A stretch of 64,000 bases of DNA from Pegoplata infirma. Its lineage: Eukaryota > Arthropoda > Insecta > Diptera > Anthomyiidae. A program made the position numbers and the translations under genes. The notes under the pieces were generated by a model, which saw only the letters and a program-made list of their open reading frames with translations, searched no databases and was not told the origin of the DNA. Positions within the stretch are counted from its first letter, which is position 1. Every line of letters starts with the position of its first letter. The DNA is taken from contig OY992537.1 of assembly GCA_963921195.1 (NCBI GenBank), positions 69,866,040 through 69,930,039 of the forward strand, read 5' to 3'. This document shows positions 19,929-31,593 of the stretch, piece by piece.

Positions 19929-21313
19929 AAGACTGAATTTTTACGATTTTTATGCTCTTTTTTGTTTTTTTTTTTTTGTTATTTTTATATTTTAATCATT
20001 AATAAATGTTTTAAAAAAATTTTAAGTGCATATTTTTTACATTTTTAGCGCATATTTTTCTATTTTTGGAGCATGTTTTATGCGCATAAAATGCGATTTT
20101 ATCTGCATAAAAGTCCGAGCTCTAGTCATGATATTCAATAACAACGTTACTTCGACACACTTTGGCACTTATGCGTTTTTGTTTTACACATGTTAATTCC
20201 ACGAGTTGCTATTTTAAGAACTTGTAAATTATTTACAGTTTGCTGTACGATGATATTAATGCTGATAACAGTTCACATTTCTAAAATTTATGTTAATTAT
20301 AGTTTTAAGAAGTCAGTTTGTTTCACTGAAATCTATAACAATGCACGATTTCAATAGTACACCCATTACAACAGTTTCATTTTAAGAAGAGGTTCCGAAA
20401 CTACTCTTTAATAATACTTGAATTTATGTTTTCTAAATTATAAAGCTTACACCGTCAGACTAAAATGAAAAAAGTCGTTGATCACGAACTGGATAGTATA
20501 CGCTTGGAACTAGGGACTAAATGTAGTAAAATTGCATTTACAGTTTTTCTTTATGTGATCCAGTTTCCTTTTAAAAAGACTTCAAAGTTTTAAAAGACTA
20601 AATTTAATAATATATTTTTTTTTAATATTTGTACTTGTCTTAGCATGTCACTAGTGATAGCAAATGAAAGAGGAGGATTTCCCCTAAATTTCCTGTTTTA
20701 TTATTTTTACATATCTGAAAAAAGGAGCTAACGTCCTTTCAAAAATTTATCTTTTAATATCATTCAAATTTTCAACAAAATATGTTGATAACGTTTTCAA
20801 ATGACTTTATCCAAATCCTTTTATTCTGGTATGGCAAAATAAAAAAATGGAAAAATTTGCCATCACCAGTGTCATCCTAGGACAAATAAAAATATTTTAC
20901 AAATTGTATCCTTTAAAACTTCGAAGTCCTTTTAAAAGGAAACAGGATCACGAAATGCAAAACTGTAAATGCTGTTTTACTCGATTTGATCTCAGTTTAG
21001 AGCTGTTTTTTTTAAACGCATTTGAAGTCAGTGATTTAAAGTTTTTGTGTACTAAACATGTCCTACATACTGATTAGCCAAATTATTGCAAATAAATCAC
21101 TGTGCACCGTGTCGTATGATTGTCCTTTAAAGGCAATTAAAAAATTAAGCATACGCCACTTAAATAGTTTTCAAGCAATTGTTACTGTAATTATAATAAA
21201 AGTTCACAAACTTTTTATGCGTGTAAAAAAATTCTAAAATTTCAATTCTCATTTGCTGTGCTATTTTCAGAATTTTTACAGTAGTTCTGTTAAGTGATAC
21301 AAATTTCAGTGGA
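19929..21313. other. Intergenic DNA with an ATGCACTAAAA-family fragment
   Basis: 20020-20125 is an inverted fragment of the repeat with GTGCATATTTTT and TGCGCATAAAATGCG words that is found again at 44130-44570. The remainder to 21313 has no recognised ends. Motifs AGGACTTC/GAAGTCCT and CATCCTAGGACA near 20570-20940 are inverted with respect to each other, suggesting another decayed fold-back. No gene. Confidence 0.45.
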
Positions 21314-21315
21314 TA

Positions 21316-21787
21316 CACAGAAAAAACGAATTGTTATATTGACCCCCATATTTGTGAATACAATTAACTTTTCCCCTGAAAGTGCTCCTATACGGAAATT
21401 TGTGATATCAACAAACGTTTGTAAATATTGATTGTTGAAAAAAATTGATAAACGAGTTTGTAATAGTTCTCTAAAATTAATATTTGTATTGACAAACGTA
21501 CAAAATCTTAATTTTTTTTTCAACAAAGAAATTCAACAAACACAATTTGTTGATCTGACAAACGTAAGAAATCTTATTTTTTTCAACAAAGAAATTCAAC
21601 AAACACAAAAACTATTTGTTGATATAATAAAATAATTTTGAAATAAAATTACTTGACTAACAATAAGTTTGTTGAAAACAAAATTGAAATTTTGTATTAT
21701 GGACTAACAGGCGCCGTTTTTACTAAATGTTTGGTTGATTTACAATTGATGTTTGTTGATTAAAATTTGACGATTTTATTTTCTGTG
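21316..21787. mobile_element. 472-bp TA-target MITE, CACAGAAAA ends
   Basis: CACAGAAAAAACGAATTGTT at the left and ATTTTATTTTCTGTG at the right, with TA on both sides (21314-21315, 21788-21789). The interior repeats CAACAAACACAAA and AAACAAA words in both senses. It belongs to the same end-type as 3116-5467. Confidence 0.8.
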
Positions 21788-22235
21788 TATTTTTAAGTTC
21801 AAGGTGATAATTCCTGATTTTGTTTTTGTTTTCTGCTTATTTTATACACAAAAAAAAAAACTTGTCAAATTACTGCGAAAAGGTCTTGAAATCTTATTTT
21901 GTCAATATTTAACCGTTTTTGACAACTTTCGAAAAAATTTTCCGAAAATTTTTTGGAAAATTTTCAAAGTCTCGTATTTAACAAACTTACAACTTTTTTG
22001 CCACCTTCTATTTTCTGAGAATTCCTGATCAAATCTACTAGATTTTTTTGTAATTTTTCAAGAAATTTTTAAGTGTAAGTTGTTTTTAAAACTGAAAAAG
22101 TTTAGGAACCCCTTAATAAAATCAATAGGAGCATTTAAATAAAGTAAACGGTTTGTTATGCTCTTTCTTCAAGTTATCATCTACGATCACTTCAATTTCA
22201 TTGTGAACTAAAAATGCATACGCATTTCCTATTGA
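21788..22235. repeat. Fragment of the CTTGTCAAATTAC repeat
   Basis: 21860-22070 repeats the order of motifs seen at 23740 and 50205 (CTTGTCAAATTACT, GTCAATATTT, TTCTGAGAATTCC). It is truncated. Nothing was recognised in the remainder. Confidence 0.5.
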
Positions 22236-22237
22236 TT

Positions 22238-22725
22238 CCCAGCAAAAATTGGCATTACTAGTAATGGGTTTTGTAATCCGAAACAGATGTTAATAAGTAG
22301 TTACTTATTGAATGAAACACTAATTATTTTAACAAGGGCGTGAGACAAAAATAACTAGTGAAGAGTATGGAGATAAATAAGTAGTTACTGCCTCGGATTA
22401 CAAATAAGGAGTAAAAACCCATTACCAATAAGAAGTAAAATAATTAGTTAATTAAAACTTTTAAAATTTAACTTGTTTTTACTAAAACTTAAAAATTGTG
22501 TAATTTTTATTAAGTTTTTAAGTACTTTTTAAGTTAATTGAATTATAAAGGTTAAAAACTGCAAGTGCAAGAAGATATGTATTACTTAAAGGTGCTTTTA
22601 TAACATATTACTGAGAAGTAGTTACTTTTGGGCTTAAAATAATGTTAATGGTAATGTGTACTCATTATAAATAATGTACTTGGTAATGATTACTTTTTAC
22701 AACTCATTACCATGTTTTTGCTGGG
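22238..22725. mobile_element. 488-bp CCC-type MITE, CCCAGCAAAAATT ends, copy 1
   Basis: It begins CCCAGCAAAAATTGGCATTA and ends ATGTTTTTGCTGGG, with TT directly outside each end (22236-22237, 22726-22727). The interior repeats TTACTA/TAGTAA words (TAAGTAGTTACTTATTG, GGAGTAAAAACCCATTACC). A close copy is at 58457-58943; most positions of the two agree, so the family moved fairly recently. Confidence 0.93.
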
Positions 22726-23735
22726 TTTTAATTTTATTCTAGCACTTTACCCTGGTTAAACACATTTTGTGTATTCTTTATATTCTGTCACTGCATTTGT
22801 TTTCAATGCATTTATTTAGCATATTTAAAAGTAACTTTTTTCTATTTAATTTCTAATTGAACAGTTAAAGTTTTGCAATCTGTTTATATAAATATTGGGA
22901 TATCTTCATAGATAGAGAGAATTCACATTCACGTTTAAGCAATTTAATTCAAAAAGTAAGTGCCAACACTTCTAAACAAGTGTAAATACGCAGGCAGAAA
23001 TTTGAAATGGGACAAGAAAAAATGTTTTATGGATTTCTATTGAAAAACTTATTTTCTGCGTTTTTGACAACCTTGTGGAGTTTGTTACGAACTTACAAAC
23101 AAGGGAGCGGTCGATTTTGAAAGCTGAAATTGCAAAGATTTATATTGTGCTCATTTTTTTAACCAAATTTTTTCAAATTAATTGTCATGGAAGCATTATA
23201 TTCGGCACTTGATGGCGCTTCGAAAAAGTAAAATGTTCTTCAGTTATGAATTTCTTTTTATCCGGAAAGTTTTCGACCAAACCAAATTTCCATTGTGTCA
23301 TCTGTCACCACAATTTTACTTATATGATTTTTCTTACTCCAAATAGAATTAATTGTCAACGTGAACTCAGAATAAATTGAGCAAATCTAACTTGAATTTT
23401 ATCCAATTGGACTCATATATTGTAACGTATTTTCAAAAAATCTGTAGTAACAGAAAATTTACTCTGAGTTATTCATAATATTTAATAACACTGTGCTACA
23501 GTGTAAAAATACTTTTGATGTGACAAAGTATAGGTTGTTGAGTAGATCACTAAAATGCCCTTTAAACTTGCCAGACACTGTGAAATTTAAGAATTATTTT
23601 CAAAAAAAAAAATTTTTTTGGACTTTTCATACTAAACCTCGTGTAATTCAGAAACTTTAAAACCGATTTTTAATATTTTAACTATTTTGGATAGACAAGG
23701 CATAGGGCTTTCCAGGTGTGTAAATGGATCTACAA
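22726..23735. other. Unassigned intergenic DNA
   Basis: No open frame, element end or strong inverted repeat was noticed over this kilobase. Confidence 0.4.
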
Positions 23736-25990
23736 AAAACCTTGTCAAATTACTAGAAAAAGTCTCGTAATCCCATTTTACCAGTATTTATCAATTTTCC
23801 TTGTTTTTAAACAAAAAATTTTCGATCGAAATTTACATTTTTTTTCTGTAATTTTACAAATTTCCCCGTTTTTTTTTTTTTTTTAATTTAGTACATTCAC
23901 CAGAATTCCTTGTAAGTTTTATTACGACAAAAAAATTGTAAATTTAGAATTTTTTGGTAAAAAGCTTGCAAAAAGGACAAAAAAGCTCGAAATTTTTACT
24001 ACGACTCACATTGGGTTGAATGAGAGGCAAAGTGGCGCTTTATTCAGGGAAGCAGTAATTTTAACATATAATATTTTTTAATTGATGAATGATAAATAAT
24101 ACATCAGAGGGCACCCTTTTAAAGAGAAAACATGTGGTTTTTATTTATTTTTAACCTGTCAGAATTTTTTTAGTGTTTCTTGAATATTGAACTTGATCCA
24201 CAATTTAAGCTGTAACTTTTAAACCAAAAGCGATAATTTAATAAATACAGTTGAAAATTAAAGTATTTTTAATGCGATAATAAAAATTTAAAACAATAAA
24301 AAATAAATATTGTTAATACTTGCATAAAATTTGTTAAAAGTCGGATTTTTGTGTTACACCAAATTTAAAATTTTCCATAAAAAAGTCAGGAAAGTTGTAA
24401 TTCTGAACTATTATTATCATATTTGTCAGATTTTATATTACACCACCCAGAGACATTTGCTAACCCCGCCCGCCCCCTTCTCACTCCCCACAAAAACCGT
24501 CCTCCCTGTCATTTTTATATTTTTTGCTTTTTGGAGGGTATCAAAGATTTGGCACAGCCGAATTTTAAACTCTTACTTGTTTATATATAGCTTACAATGA
24601 CCCACAAAAAAAGGTCTAGACCACTAATACTTATGTATTTTTACCTTCTAAATTCAATTCCGCGATCAGAATTAAATTCTATCGTTGGGTTTTTTATCTA
24701 ATTTACAAGGAAAGTCCCCAAAAGTGAACTGACCTGATTTCCTTGTTAATTTGACTAACAATAAGTTAACATTTTTTAAAATTTTATTTCGGTGTGTAAT
24801 GTTCAAGTCTGATTTATTACGAAGAAAATAATAGGTTTTTTTCATAAAATCCATCAAAAATTGCATAAGTTACTAGCATTTCAACAAAAATGCATTGATT
24901 CACAACATAAATACAACTGTTTTTGTATAAAACTGAAATAACGCGTTTTTGTTCAAATGCATGTAACTTTTGCTATTTTTGACGGATTTTATTTAAAATA
25001 CTCTTATTTTCTACGTAATAAATCAGACTTGCACCCTACATACAGAAATAAAATTAAAAATTTTTGTAACTTTTTCAAATTCACAAGGAAATTAGGTGGG
25101 TTCACTTTGCGGACTTTCCTTGTAAATCACAGGAAACCCCAACTATAGAATTCAATTCTGATGGCAGAATAGACCTTAGAAGGTCAAAATACATAGGGAT
25201 AAGTGGGTCTAGTTTCTGGGTCAGAAATTTTTTTGTTTTTTTGTGATGAAGTGTTATTGATGAGACCGTATTTTTTTCATAAAATCTTAAATAAAAAAAT
25301 AACGGCGTTAAACGCGGACGTTTTTTTTCTTTTAAATTAAAGCCTATACTATATGCTTTATTATCACAATGCATAAGCAATAACAACCTCTTACATTTTT
25401 TTTATATTCCATCAAGTATTAAAAATACTCCAATTTTGGAACATTTTACAAAAAAATTTCAAAAATGTTTTTACAACAGATTTCAAAAAACAAAAAACAG
25501 AAATGTATTTGAAAATGCCTGAAGTTGATGGTTCCATAATAAAAAAATTACATTTGAATGAATAAATACCAAAAAAAAATCTAGAATTAAGTTGATTTTC
25601 AATTTTTAGCACCATATTCAAAAACACAAAACATTATATGATTTTGACGGCGGATTGCAAGAAAAGTAAACAACTCAGAATAATAGTTTTGACAGATTTT
25701 TTAGTGTAATTTTATATACTTTAACCCTAAATTATTAACTTTTGTAAAATTTTTTTTTCAGTTTTGAATAAAGCGCCACTTTTGATCCATTTCAACCCAA
25801 CGTGCGACTTCTCGTAAAATATGAGGTAGCAAAAATGTAGTAAAGTTACGAAACCTCCTTGTAACTTTTATCGCGTAAAAAATAGTAAATTTACAATTTT
25901 ATTTGTAGAAAGCTTGTTAAATTACAAAATTATTGGTAAAAAGCTTGTATAATTACGAGGAATTCTTGTCAAATAGGATTGGCATAATTG
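23736..25990. mobile_element. Nested inverted-repeat elements, CCTTGTCAAATTACTAG outer family
   Basis: The outer copy begins about 23736 (AACCTTGTCAAATTACTAG) and its inverse motifs (ACGAGGAATTCTTGTCAAAT) end about 25970. Inside, CACATTGGGTTGAATGAGAG-CAAAGTGGCGCTTTATTCA at about 24006-24047 is matched in inverse at about 25765-25812, marking a second element of about 1.8 kb. Inside that, 24610-25215 has inverted arms around TTACAAGGAAAGTCC and TCTGATGGCAGAAT words, marking a third. Boundaries are approximate. No coding capacity was seen. Confidence 0.6.
24470..24600 (+). repeat. End fragment of the TACCCTCC-type dispersed repeat
   Basis: A strikingly C-rich patch (CCCCGCCCGCCCCCTTC) is followed by TTGGAGGGTATCAAAGATTTGGCACAGCCGAATTTTAAACTCTTACTTGTTT. 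The GGAGGGTATC...TCGGC...GCCGAATTTAA pattern is the terminal segment of the dispersed family described at 36640-37480, in inverse orientation. Confidence 0.6.
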
Positions 25991-26383
25991 GTTATCCGAA
26001 TAGCGATTTCAAGCAAAATCTTAATTTTCTTTTTTAGACAAATTATCACAATGCTATAATTTTTTATCCGATTTTTTTAGGATAAATCCCATCGTATTCA
26101 AAATTAAATTTTCTTTAAGAGTAAATTTATAAATATCGAGGGCCTATATTCAAAACCCTCTATCTAAAAAAACACAACTTTTCAGGAGAGCCAAAAAACT
26201 GTTTATTTCGCGTATTGTTAGAGTAATTAAAATTCGATATTCAACAATATTTTTTTAAATCAACTACTGAATCTCACATATGATTCGTTTTAAAATTTTG
26301 CACTATTGGGGATTTTAGAGGATAGATAGAGGCTTTTGTTTCTCCAAAATATTAAGTACATGAATAAAAATGATCAGATAGAG

Positions 26384-26480
26384 CAGCGGTTACCAACATT
26401 TTTGGCTCGCGTACCCCTAATTTAAGATTTTATCAGCCGCGTACCCCCTAGCGAGTTTTTTGTTTTAATTTCAAAATTTC
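26384..26480 (+). mobile_element. hAT-like terminal fragment
   Basis: CAGCGGTTACCAACATTTTTGGCTCGCGTACCCCTAA has the form of a hAT terminus (CAGNGGTTNCCAACNTTTTTGG), followed by a second GCGTACCCC. No partner end was found within this element, so it is a solo end or a truncated copy. Confidence 0.5.
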
Positions 26481-27149
26481 TCATTTAAATATTAGAGTTA
26501 ATTTTGAAATTTTTGTTCTACGGGTATTATAATTTTTTTGAAGGCTTTAGGGGAAAATAATGATGGTATTTTTTGGGGAAAAATTTTCGCTCCTTGGGGT
26601 GGTTCAATGCATCTGAAAACGTGGATTTTGAGCTGATTTTTCTGCAGAGCAATAACAGCTGGAAATATTGCAAATCTGATTTCACCAGTCGATTCTACAC
26701 TAAAATTTAAGACAACAAACGTTTTTGAACTCTTAAAAAAATTTCCAAAAACACATCACAGAGGGCGGAAATAAAATGTTTTTGATTTTTCTTAAATTTT
26801 TTTTTTTAATACAAGGGGATCAACAAATTCGTGACTTTTCGAATGAAACACCCCCGTATATATGTACAATGAAAGGACATTTTGAGCTTAACAAAATGGT
26901 ACCGAAATTTCCACTCTATCAGACTGTCTCAAAAATGGCCAAAAACACGTTTTTTGAGAACTTTGACATACATTTTCTCAAAAACCTGACATCTTAGAAA
27001 AATTTGGGAACCATATTCGGAATCAGCATCGAAAGGTTAATCGAAAACAAGTGATCAGATTTCAAATATCGCAAAAAATGCTCTCTAAATTGCACAAAAA
27101 TACGTTTTTTGTAAACTTTGACCTCAACTTTCTTAAAAACCTGACGTTA

Positions 27150-29245
27150 CCCAGCAGAAATTTTGCTGAACGTTCAGCAGCTTTTGGAAGGGGAACTTGA
27201 GTAAAGGAGCGCATCCAATTGCGCTGAATTCATGCATGATTCCCTAAGGCGATGTCCCACTTTAGAGCGCTAGTTGGATACACAGAAACAGCGCTCTTTA
27301 GATGCACTGAAATCACGTGTCTTTAGAGCGCTGATTTAAGCAGAATAAAGATGCTGTAAATTCATGTATCTTTTTAGCGCTGATTTAAGCAGATTAAAGA
27401 TGCAGTGAATTCATGTATCTTTGTAGAGCTGATTTAAGCAGAATAAAGATGCTGTAAATTCAAAGTTGAAATCAAATAACTAAAATTTAAAAAAATATAA
27501 CAAAAAAATTCATTCGTTTTACTTTACAAAACTTTATTTATGTGAAACAAAATGAAAAAAAAAAAATCGTTAGTGAACATCAAAAAAATATCGGAAATTT
27601 TCATTTTCACATTTTTTATGGGATTTTTTTTGGGAACAGCGGTCAAAGATGCTATGATTGAAGCGCTCTTTGCAGCGCTGATTAATGCGCAATAATGATG
27701 CAGTCAAATCATGTGTCTTTGTCTAAAACTTATGTTTTTTTATTCAAAAAGTGTTAAAAATATTAAAAAGGAATGCAAGTGTAAAATTTTATCAAATAAT
27801 AATTACACATCCCGGGTGAAAATGACCAGGTATGTTCATATATGATGCATATATGGATGTCCATACAAGTGCATATCCGTAATTTGAGGGTGCATGTACA
27901 TTAATGATCATACATTGTCATACATGAATTTGTATGCATAATTTTTTTTTTTTGCATAAAACGTCTATTAATTGAAATTTTTTCAAATACCCGGGTGAAA
28001 ATGACCATGTATGTTCATATATGATGCATATATGGATGTCCATACAAGTGCATATCCGTAATTTGAGGGTACATGTACATTAATGATCATACATTGTCAT
28101 ACATGAATTTGTATGTAAAATTTTTTTTTTTGTATTTTTTTCCATAAAACGTCTATTAATTGAAATTTTTTCAAATATAAATAATTTGTACTAATTTATG
28201 ACACTGATTTTTTAAATAAAACTAACGAATATTTTAAAAATATACTTTGGACTTTATGATACTTTAGGATAATCAAAGCTTCGAAGAATTAACCACTTTT
28301 CGAATGAATTCACAAATAAAATACATTCGATTTTTATAGTCACTGAATACATTTATCTTTAAATATCAATATTTCTTGGAATGGATTCGATTTTTACTAT
28401 TAAATCGAATTCTTGTTTATGAGAATTTTAAAAACTGAATGCATTCTTTATGTCATTTATTTATTATTCATGAGACTTTTAAAAATCAAATTTATAAAAA
28501 CTTACGCATTCAATTTCAAAGTCGAATGAAAAATAAACCGAATTCATTCTATATTTTAAAATCAAATGCAAATTCATTCGATAAATTGTGATTGGGAAAT
28601 GCAATCATTAAAGTTTTTTTCAGAACACCAAATCTTATTAAGGGATGAAATCCTTCGAAGCTCTGACAGTAATACCGTCAGAGCATTCGAATTTTCTTCT
28701 AAATTTGGTTCATATTTGCCTATAGAATACAAAAATTATAACCAATCTTGATGATGTATGATCATTATTGTCCAACCGAACGACTTTTTCAGACTGAACC
28801 CATACATGAACTTCGTCAAATTTTGCAAAGTTCTGCCGAACCCAACCTTTAAAAAAATTGTTTTTAAGACATGTATGCTATGCAGATGCATAGCATATAT
28901 GAAGGAGTATGACATATACCTATCCACACATAGTTGCATACATTTACATATATGGAATATTACATTACTTGTGTATACTCATATATGCTCCCATATATGA
29001 CATACATTTCCATATATTGTTCATATACTATCATACATGGAATCATGTATGGGCATGTATGGACATGAATGAACATACATGGTCATTTTCACCCGGGATT
29101 ATAAGTTTTATATAAAAAATCTTAAAAAAAAATTAAAATTTTTTCCCCTTCCTTTTACTGCATCCCTAAGAGCGCTCTTTGGATGCGCTACGGTATGCTA
29201 TAAACAGATGCTGTGTCGCCAAAATCTCGATTTATTTCTGCTGGG
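27150..29245. mobile_element. CCC-type element, CCCAGCAGAAAT ends
   Basis: It starts CCCAGCAGAAATTTTGCTGAA and ends ATTTATTTCTGCTGGG, with TA on both sides (27148-27149, 29246-29247). The host sequence reads through as a repeat unit once it is removed (compare CCTGAC...AAAAATTTGGGAACC at 26985-27012). Its arms carry repeated AGCGCTGATTTAAGCAGA and CTTTAGAGCGC units at 27250-27440, with only short partners at the right (GAGCGCTCTTTGGATGCGC). The middle is occupied by the element 27811-29097. Confidence 0.88.
27811..29097. mobile_element. CCC-type element, CCCGGGTGAAAA ends, 5' end duplicated
   Basis: It begins CCCGGGTGAAAATGACCA and ends TGGTCATTTTCACCCGGG, with AT on both sides (27809-27810, 29098-29099). 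The first 179 bp are repeated in tandem with few changes (second CCCGGGTGAAAATGACCA at 27990). The interior has CATATATGGA/TCCATATATG words and CATTCGA/TCGAATG repeats at 28260-28720. The short frames in it are read-through of such repeats. Confidence 0.9.
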
Positions 29246-29943
29246 TATGGAAAACTTTGGAAGCCAGATGCGGAACCAGCATTGAAAGGTTAATCTAAAA
29301 CAAATGTCCAAATTTCTAAAATTTTGCGGATTTTGCTTATAAATAATTCCGAAGTCGCGGTTTTGGTCCACAGGTGCGGATTTTTAATACAAAAATTATT
29401 TTTTACCGAATTCGTCTCAAAAGCTGACAAACTGTTGAGGATGTTATGTAAAAAATAGTAAGCAAATTAAAAACGCGATTTTGGTCCACAGATGCTGATC
29501 AGCATCGGGATTTTTAAGATTAAAATTTTTGTTTCATAATGTACGCAAGACATCCGAATTTTGAGCCATATTTTTCAAAATAGTCAAACAAGAATTTTCA
29601 GAAAAAATTAGCATTGGTGGACCAAAATCGTGGTACTGGAATTTGGTTGACAAATTCATGTGCAGCAAAAATTAGCATGAAAACATGTAATGCATGATGA
29701 AATTATTCAAAAAAAAATATTTATAAATTAATTATTTGAAAAGATAAGGGGTTTTGCATTCAGAAAAATTAATTGTGTAAGAGATAGAGAAAAATAAAAA
29801 TGCAAATAAAATAGCAAATAAAAATATTTTTGTTCTGAATTTTACACCATAGATGAGGGCCGTTTTACTGAATGTTTTGCCATCAAAAAGTCATTTTCGT
29901 GAAAATGGAAGATAGAGGGTTTTGAATATAGTCCCTCGATATG

Positions 29944-30042
29944 AAGGTTGTTGAACGAGCTATAGCAGAAAAAAATCGATGAACTGGAAAAAATTTCAAA
30001 ATATAACAAAAAATTAGATATTACTAAAAAAAACCAATACAT
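29944..30042. other. Flank between two elements
   Basis: A short A+T-rich segment (GAACTGGAAAAAATTTC and following) between the end of the 26133-29943 element and the ACAT-flanked element. It contains the left ACAT duplication (30039-30042). Confidence 0.4.
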
Positions 30043-30297
30043 CGTCGGTGCGCCAACCTGAACCGATAAGTGTTTTTCAAAATTTTTTGAGGTGGCTTAC
30101 AAATCGACTTAATTTTGACATTTCACAGTGCTTTAAAAGAAGATTTCTTTCATAAATAGTTAAATAATATTGAAAATTTTCTATTAACATTAATTTGAAT
30201 TTTAAAAAACAGCGCAAAAGTACCAAATTTAGCTGTTATTAAGGTCTCTTCAAAAAAATTTTAAATACACATAGCGTTTTTGGTTGGCGCACCGACG
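30043..30297. mobile_element. 255-bp MITE with perfect 16-bp TIR and 4-bp duplication
   Basis: CGTCGGTGCGCCAACC at the left and its exact complement at the right, flanked by ACAT on both sides (30039-30042, 30298-30301). The G+C-rich TIR is exceptional here. The interior is A+T-rich without coding capacity. A 4-bp duplication is unlike the 2-bp and 8-bp classes in this window, so a separate superfamily is implied. Confidence 0.88.
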
Positions 30298-30324
30298 ACA
30301 TATATTTCTTTTATAAGTTAAGGA

Positions 30325-30411
30325 AACATCGTAATTTTGGTCTTAAAAAGGGCCAAAACTCAATTTTTGCAGTTTTTGACCCCAATTTTAGACCAAAATA
30401 CGATGTTACCA
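30325..30411. repeat. Hairpin with ACATCGTAATTTTGGTCT arms
   Basis: ACATCGTAATTTTGGTCTTAA on the left pairs with TTTAGACCAAAATACGATGT on the right, with one or two mismatches, and the loop contains another pair (CCAAAACTC.../...TTTTTGACC). Related phrases (GGACCAAAATCG) occur at 29340-29640 and 63234, so it is a small dispersed repeat. Confidence 0.65.
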
Positions 30412-31098
30412 AAAAGTTGAAATTAAACCTATTTTCAAGAGCAACAACAGATCCTTAATATATGCTTGTCAAAACTAACAAAAAAAAAAAATTTAAATTT
30501 TTAAAGTAAGCACCCTGGTTGGGTGCTCAACTTTTTTTTCGAAATCCATTTTGGAATCAAAAAAAGGATTTGTTGCTTGTATGGAAATTATTTTTTTTAC
30601 CTTGTAAACTTTGACCTCAATGAGGTTAGAGTTATCCGATTTGGGTAAAATTTTTTCCACATCACTTTTAGACCATGTAGCACAATATTCCGACCCGACA
30701 AGGTTAATCCAAAGTTGAAATTTCGCTGCCACCCTAGTGCACATAGAAAGACCATCATTGTAAGTGGAATGAATAAGAATCAACTTAAACTATCAAAGAT
30801 GGTCCAATGGGTTAAATCACTTATATATTTCAATAAACACAAATGGGATACACACTGTTTTAATAATATCACATCAGATAAAATAATATTGAAATTTCAC
30901 CATATACTTAGTATTTAAAAAATAATTTCCGCTATGAACCTAAATCAAATAAAATAAAAAAAAAATATTGATGGCATATAAATATTAAAAACAAAAATAA
31001 AAAAAATAAAAATCAACGGTTCAATACACTTGAAATCACAATATCTTCTAAGCAAACCCATTTAAAACTATGAGTTTAAGTCTCCTTAAAAAAACGGC
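30412..31098. other. Unassigned A+T-rich DNA
   Basis: No element end or convincing frame was found. The 96-codon minus-strand frame at 30493-30783 has no recognisable motif. Confidence 0.4.
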
Positions 31099-31593
31099 TT
31101 CCCGGCTAAAAATAAATGTGTATGTTCGTATATGCTTATATATAGATCTTTATATGATCATATATGACATATATGGAAACATATATGTGACCATATATGC
31201 AAGAAACGATCCCATATATGTGTATATATAAAAAATATGTGCCATATATGATATCATTTATGGAAACATATATGTTATCATAAAATGTTAAGTTTTAGTG
31301 CATGTGTATGAAAATATCAACCGGAATTACAAAACAAAAGTTTTGTAGGATTGAAATTATATTTTATTACCATATTTATACCTTAATACCGATTCGTATC
31401 AATAATTTAAAAAATATTGTTTCCTAGTTGCAAAATATTCTGATTAAAAAAGTTACTTTTACATAAAGAAAATGGAAAACCCGGCTAAAAATAAATGTGT
31501 ATGTTCATATATGGCTATGTATTGATCTTTATATGATCATATATGACATATAAGGAAACATATATGTGACCATATATGCAAAAATCGATACCA

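Larger units (their letters stand above)
26133..29943. mobile_element. TIR element, ATATCGAGGGCCTATATTC ends, host of a nest
   Basis: The left ATATCGAGGGCCTATATTC-AAAACCCTCTATCT and the right inverse (AGATAGAGGGTTTTGAATATAG-TCCCTCGATAT) agree over about 33 bp with one or two mismatches. It shares internal words with 5494-6411. The interior repeats the theme CAGCATCGAAAGGTTAA / AAACACGTTTTTTGAGAACTTTGAC at about 26930-27140 and again at about 29250-29300. It hosts the CCC-type element 27150-29245. Low-complexity frames such as 26776-26997 are not conserved. Confidence 0.7.
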
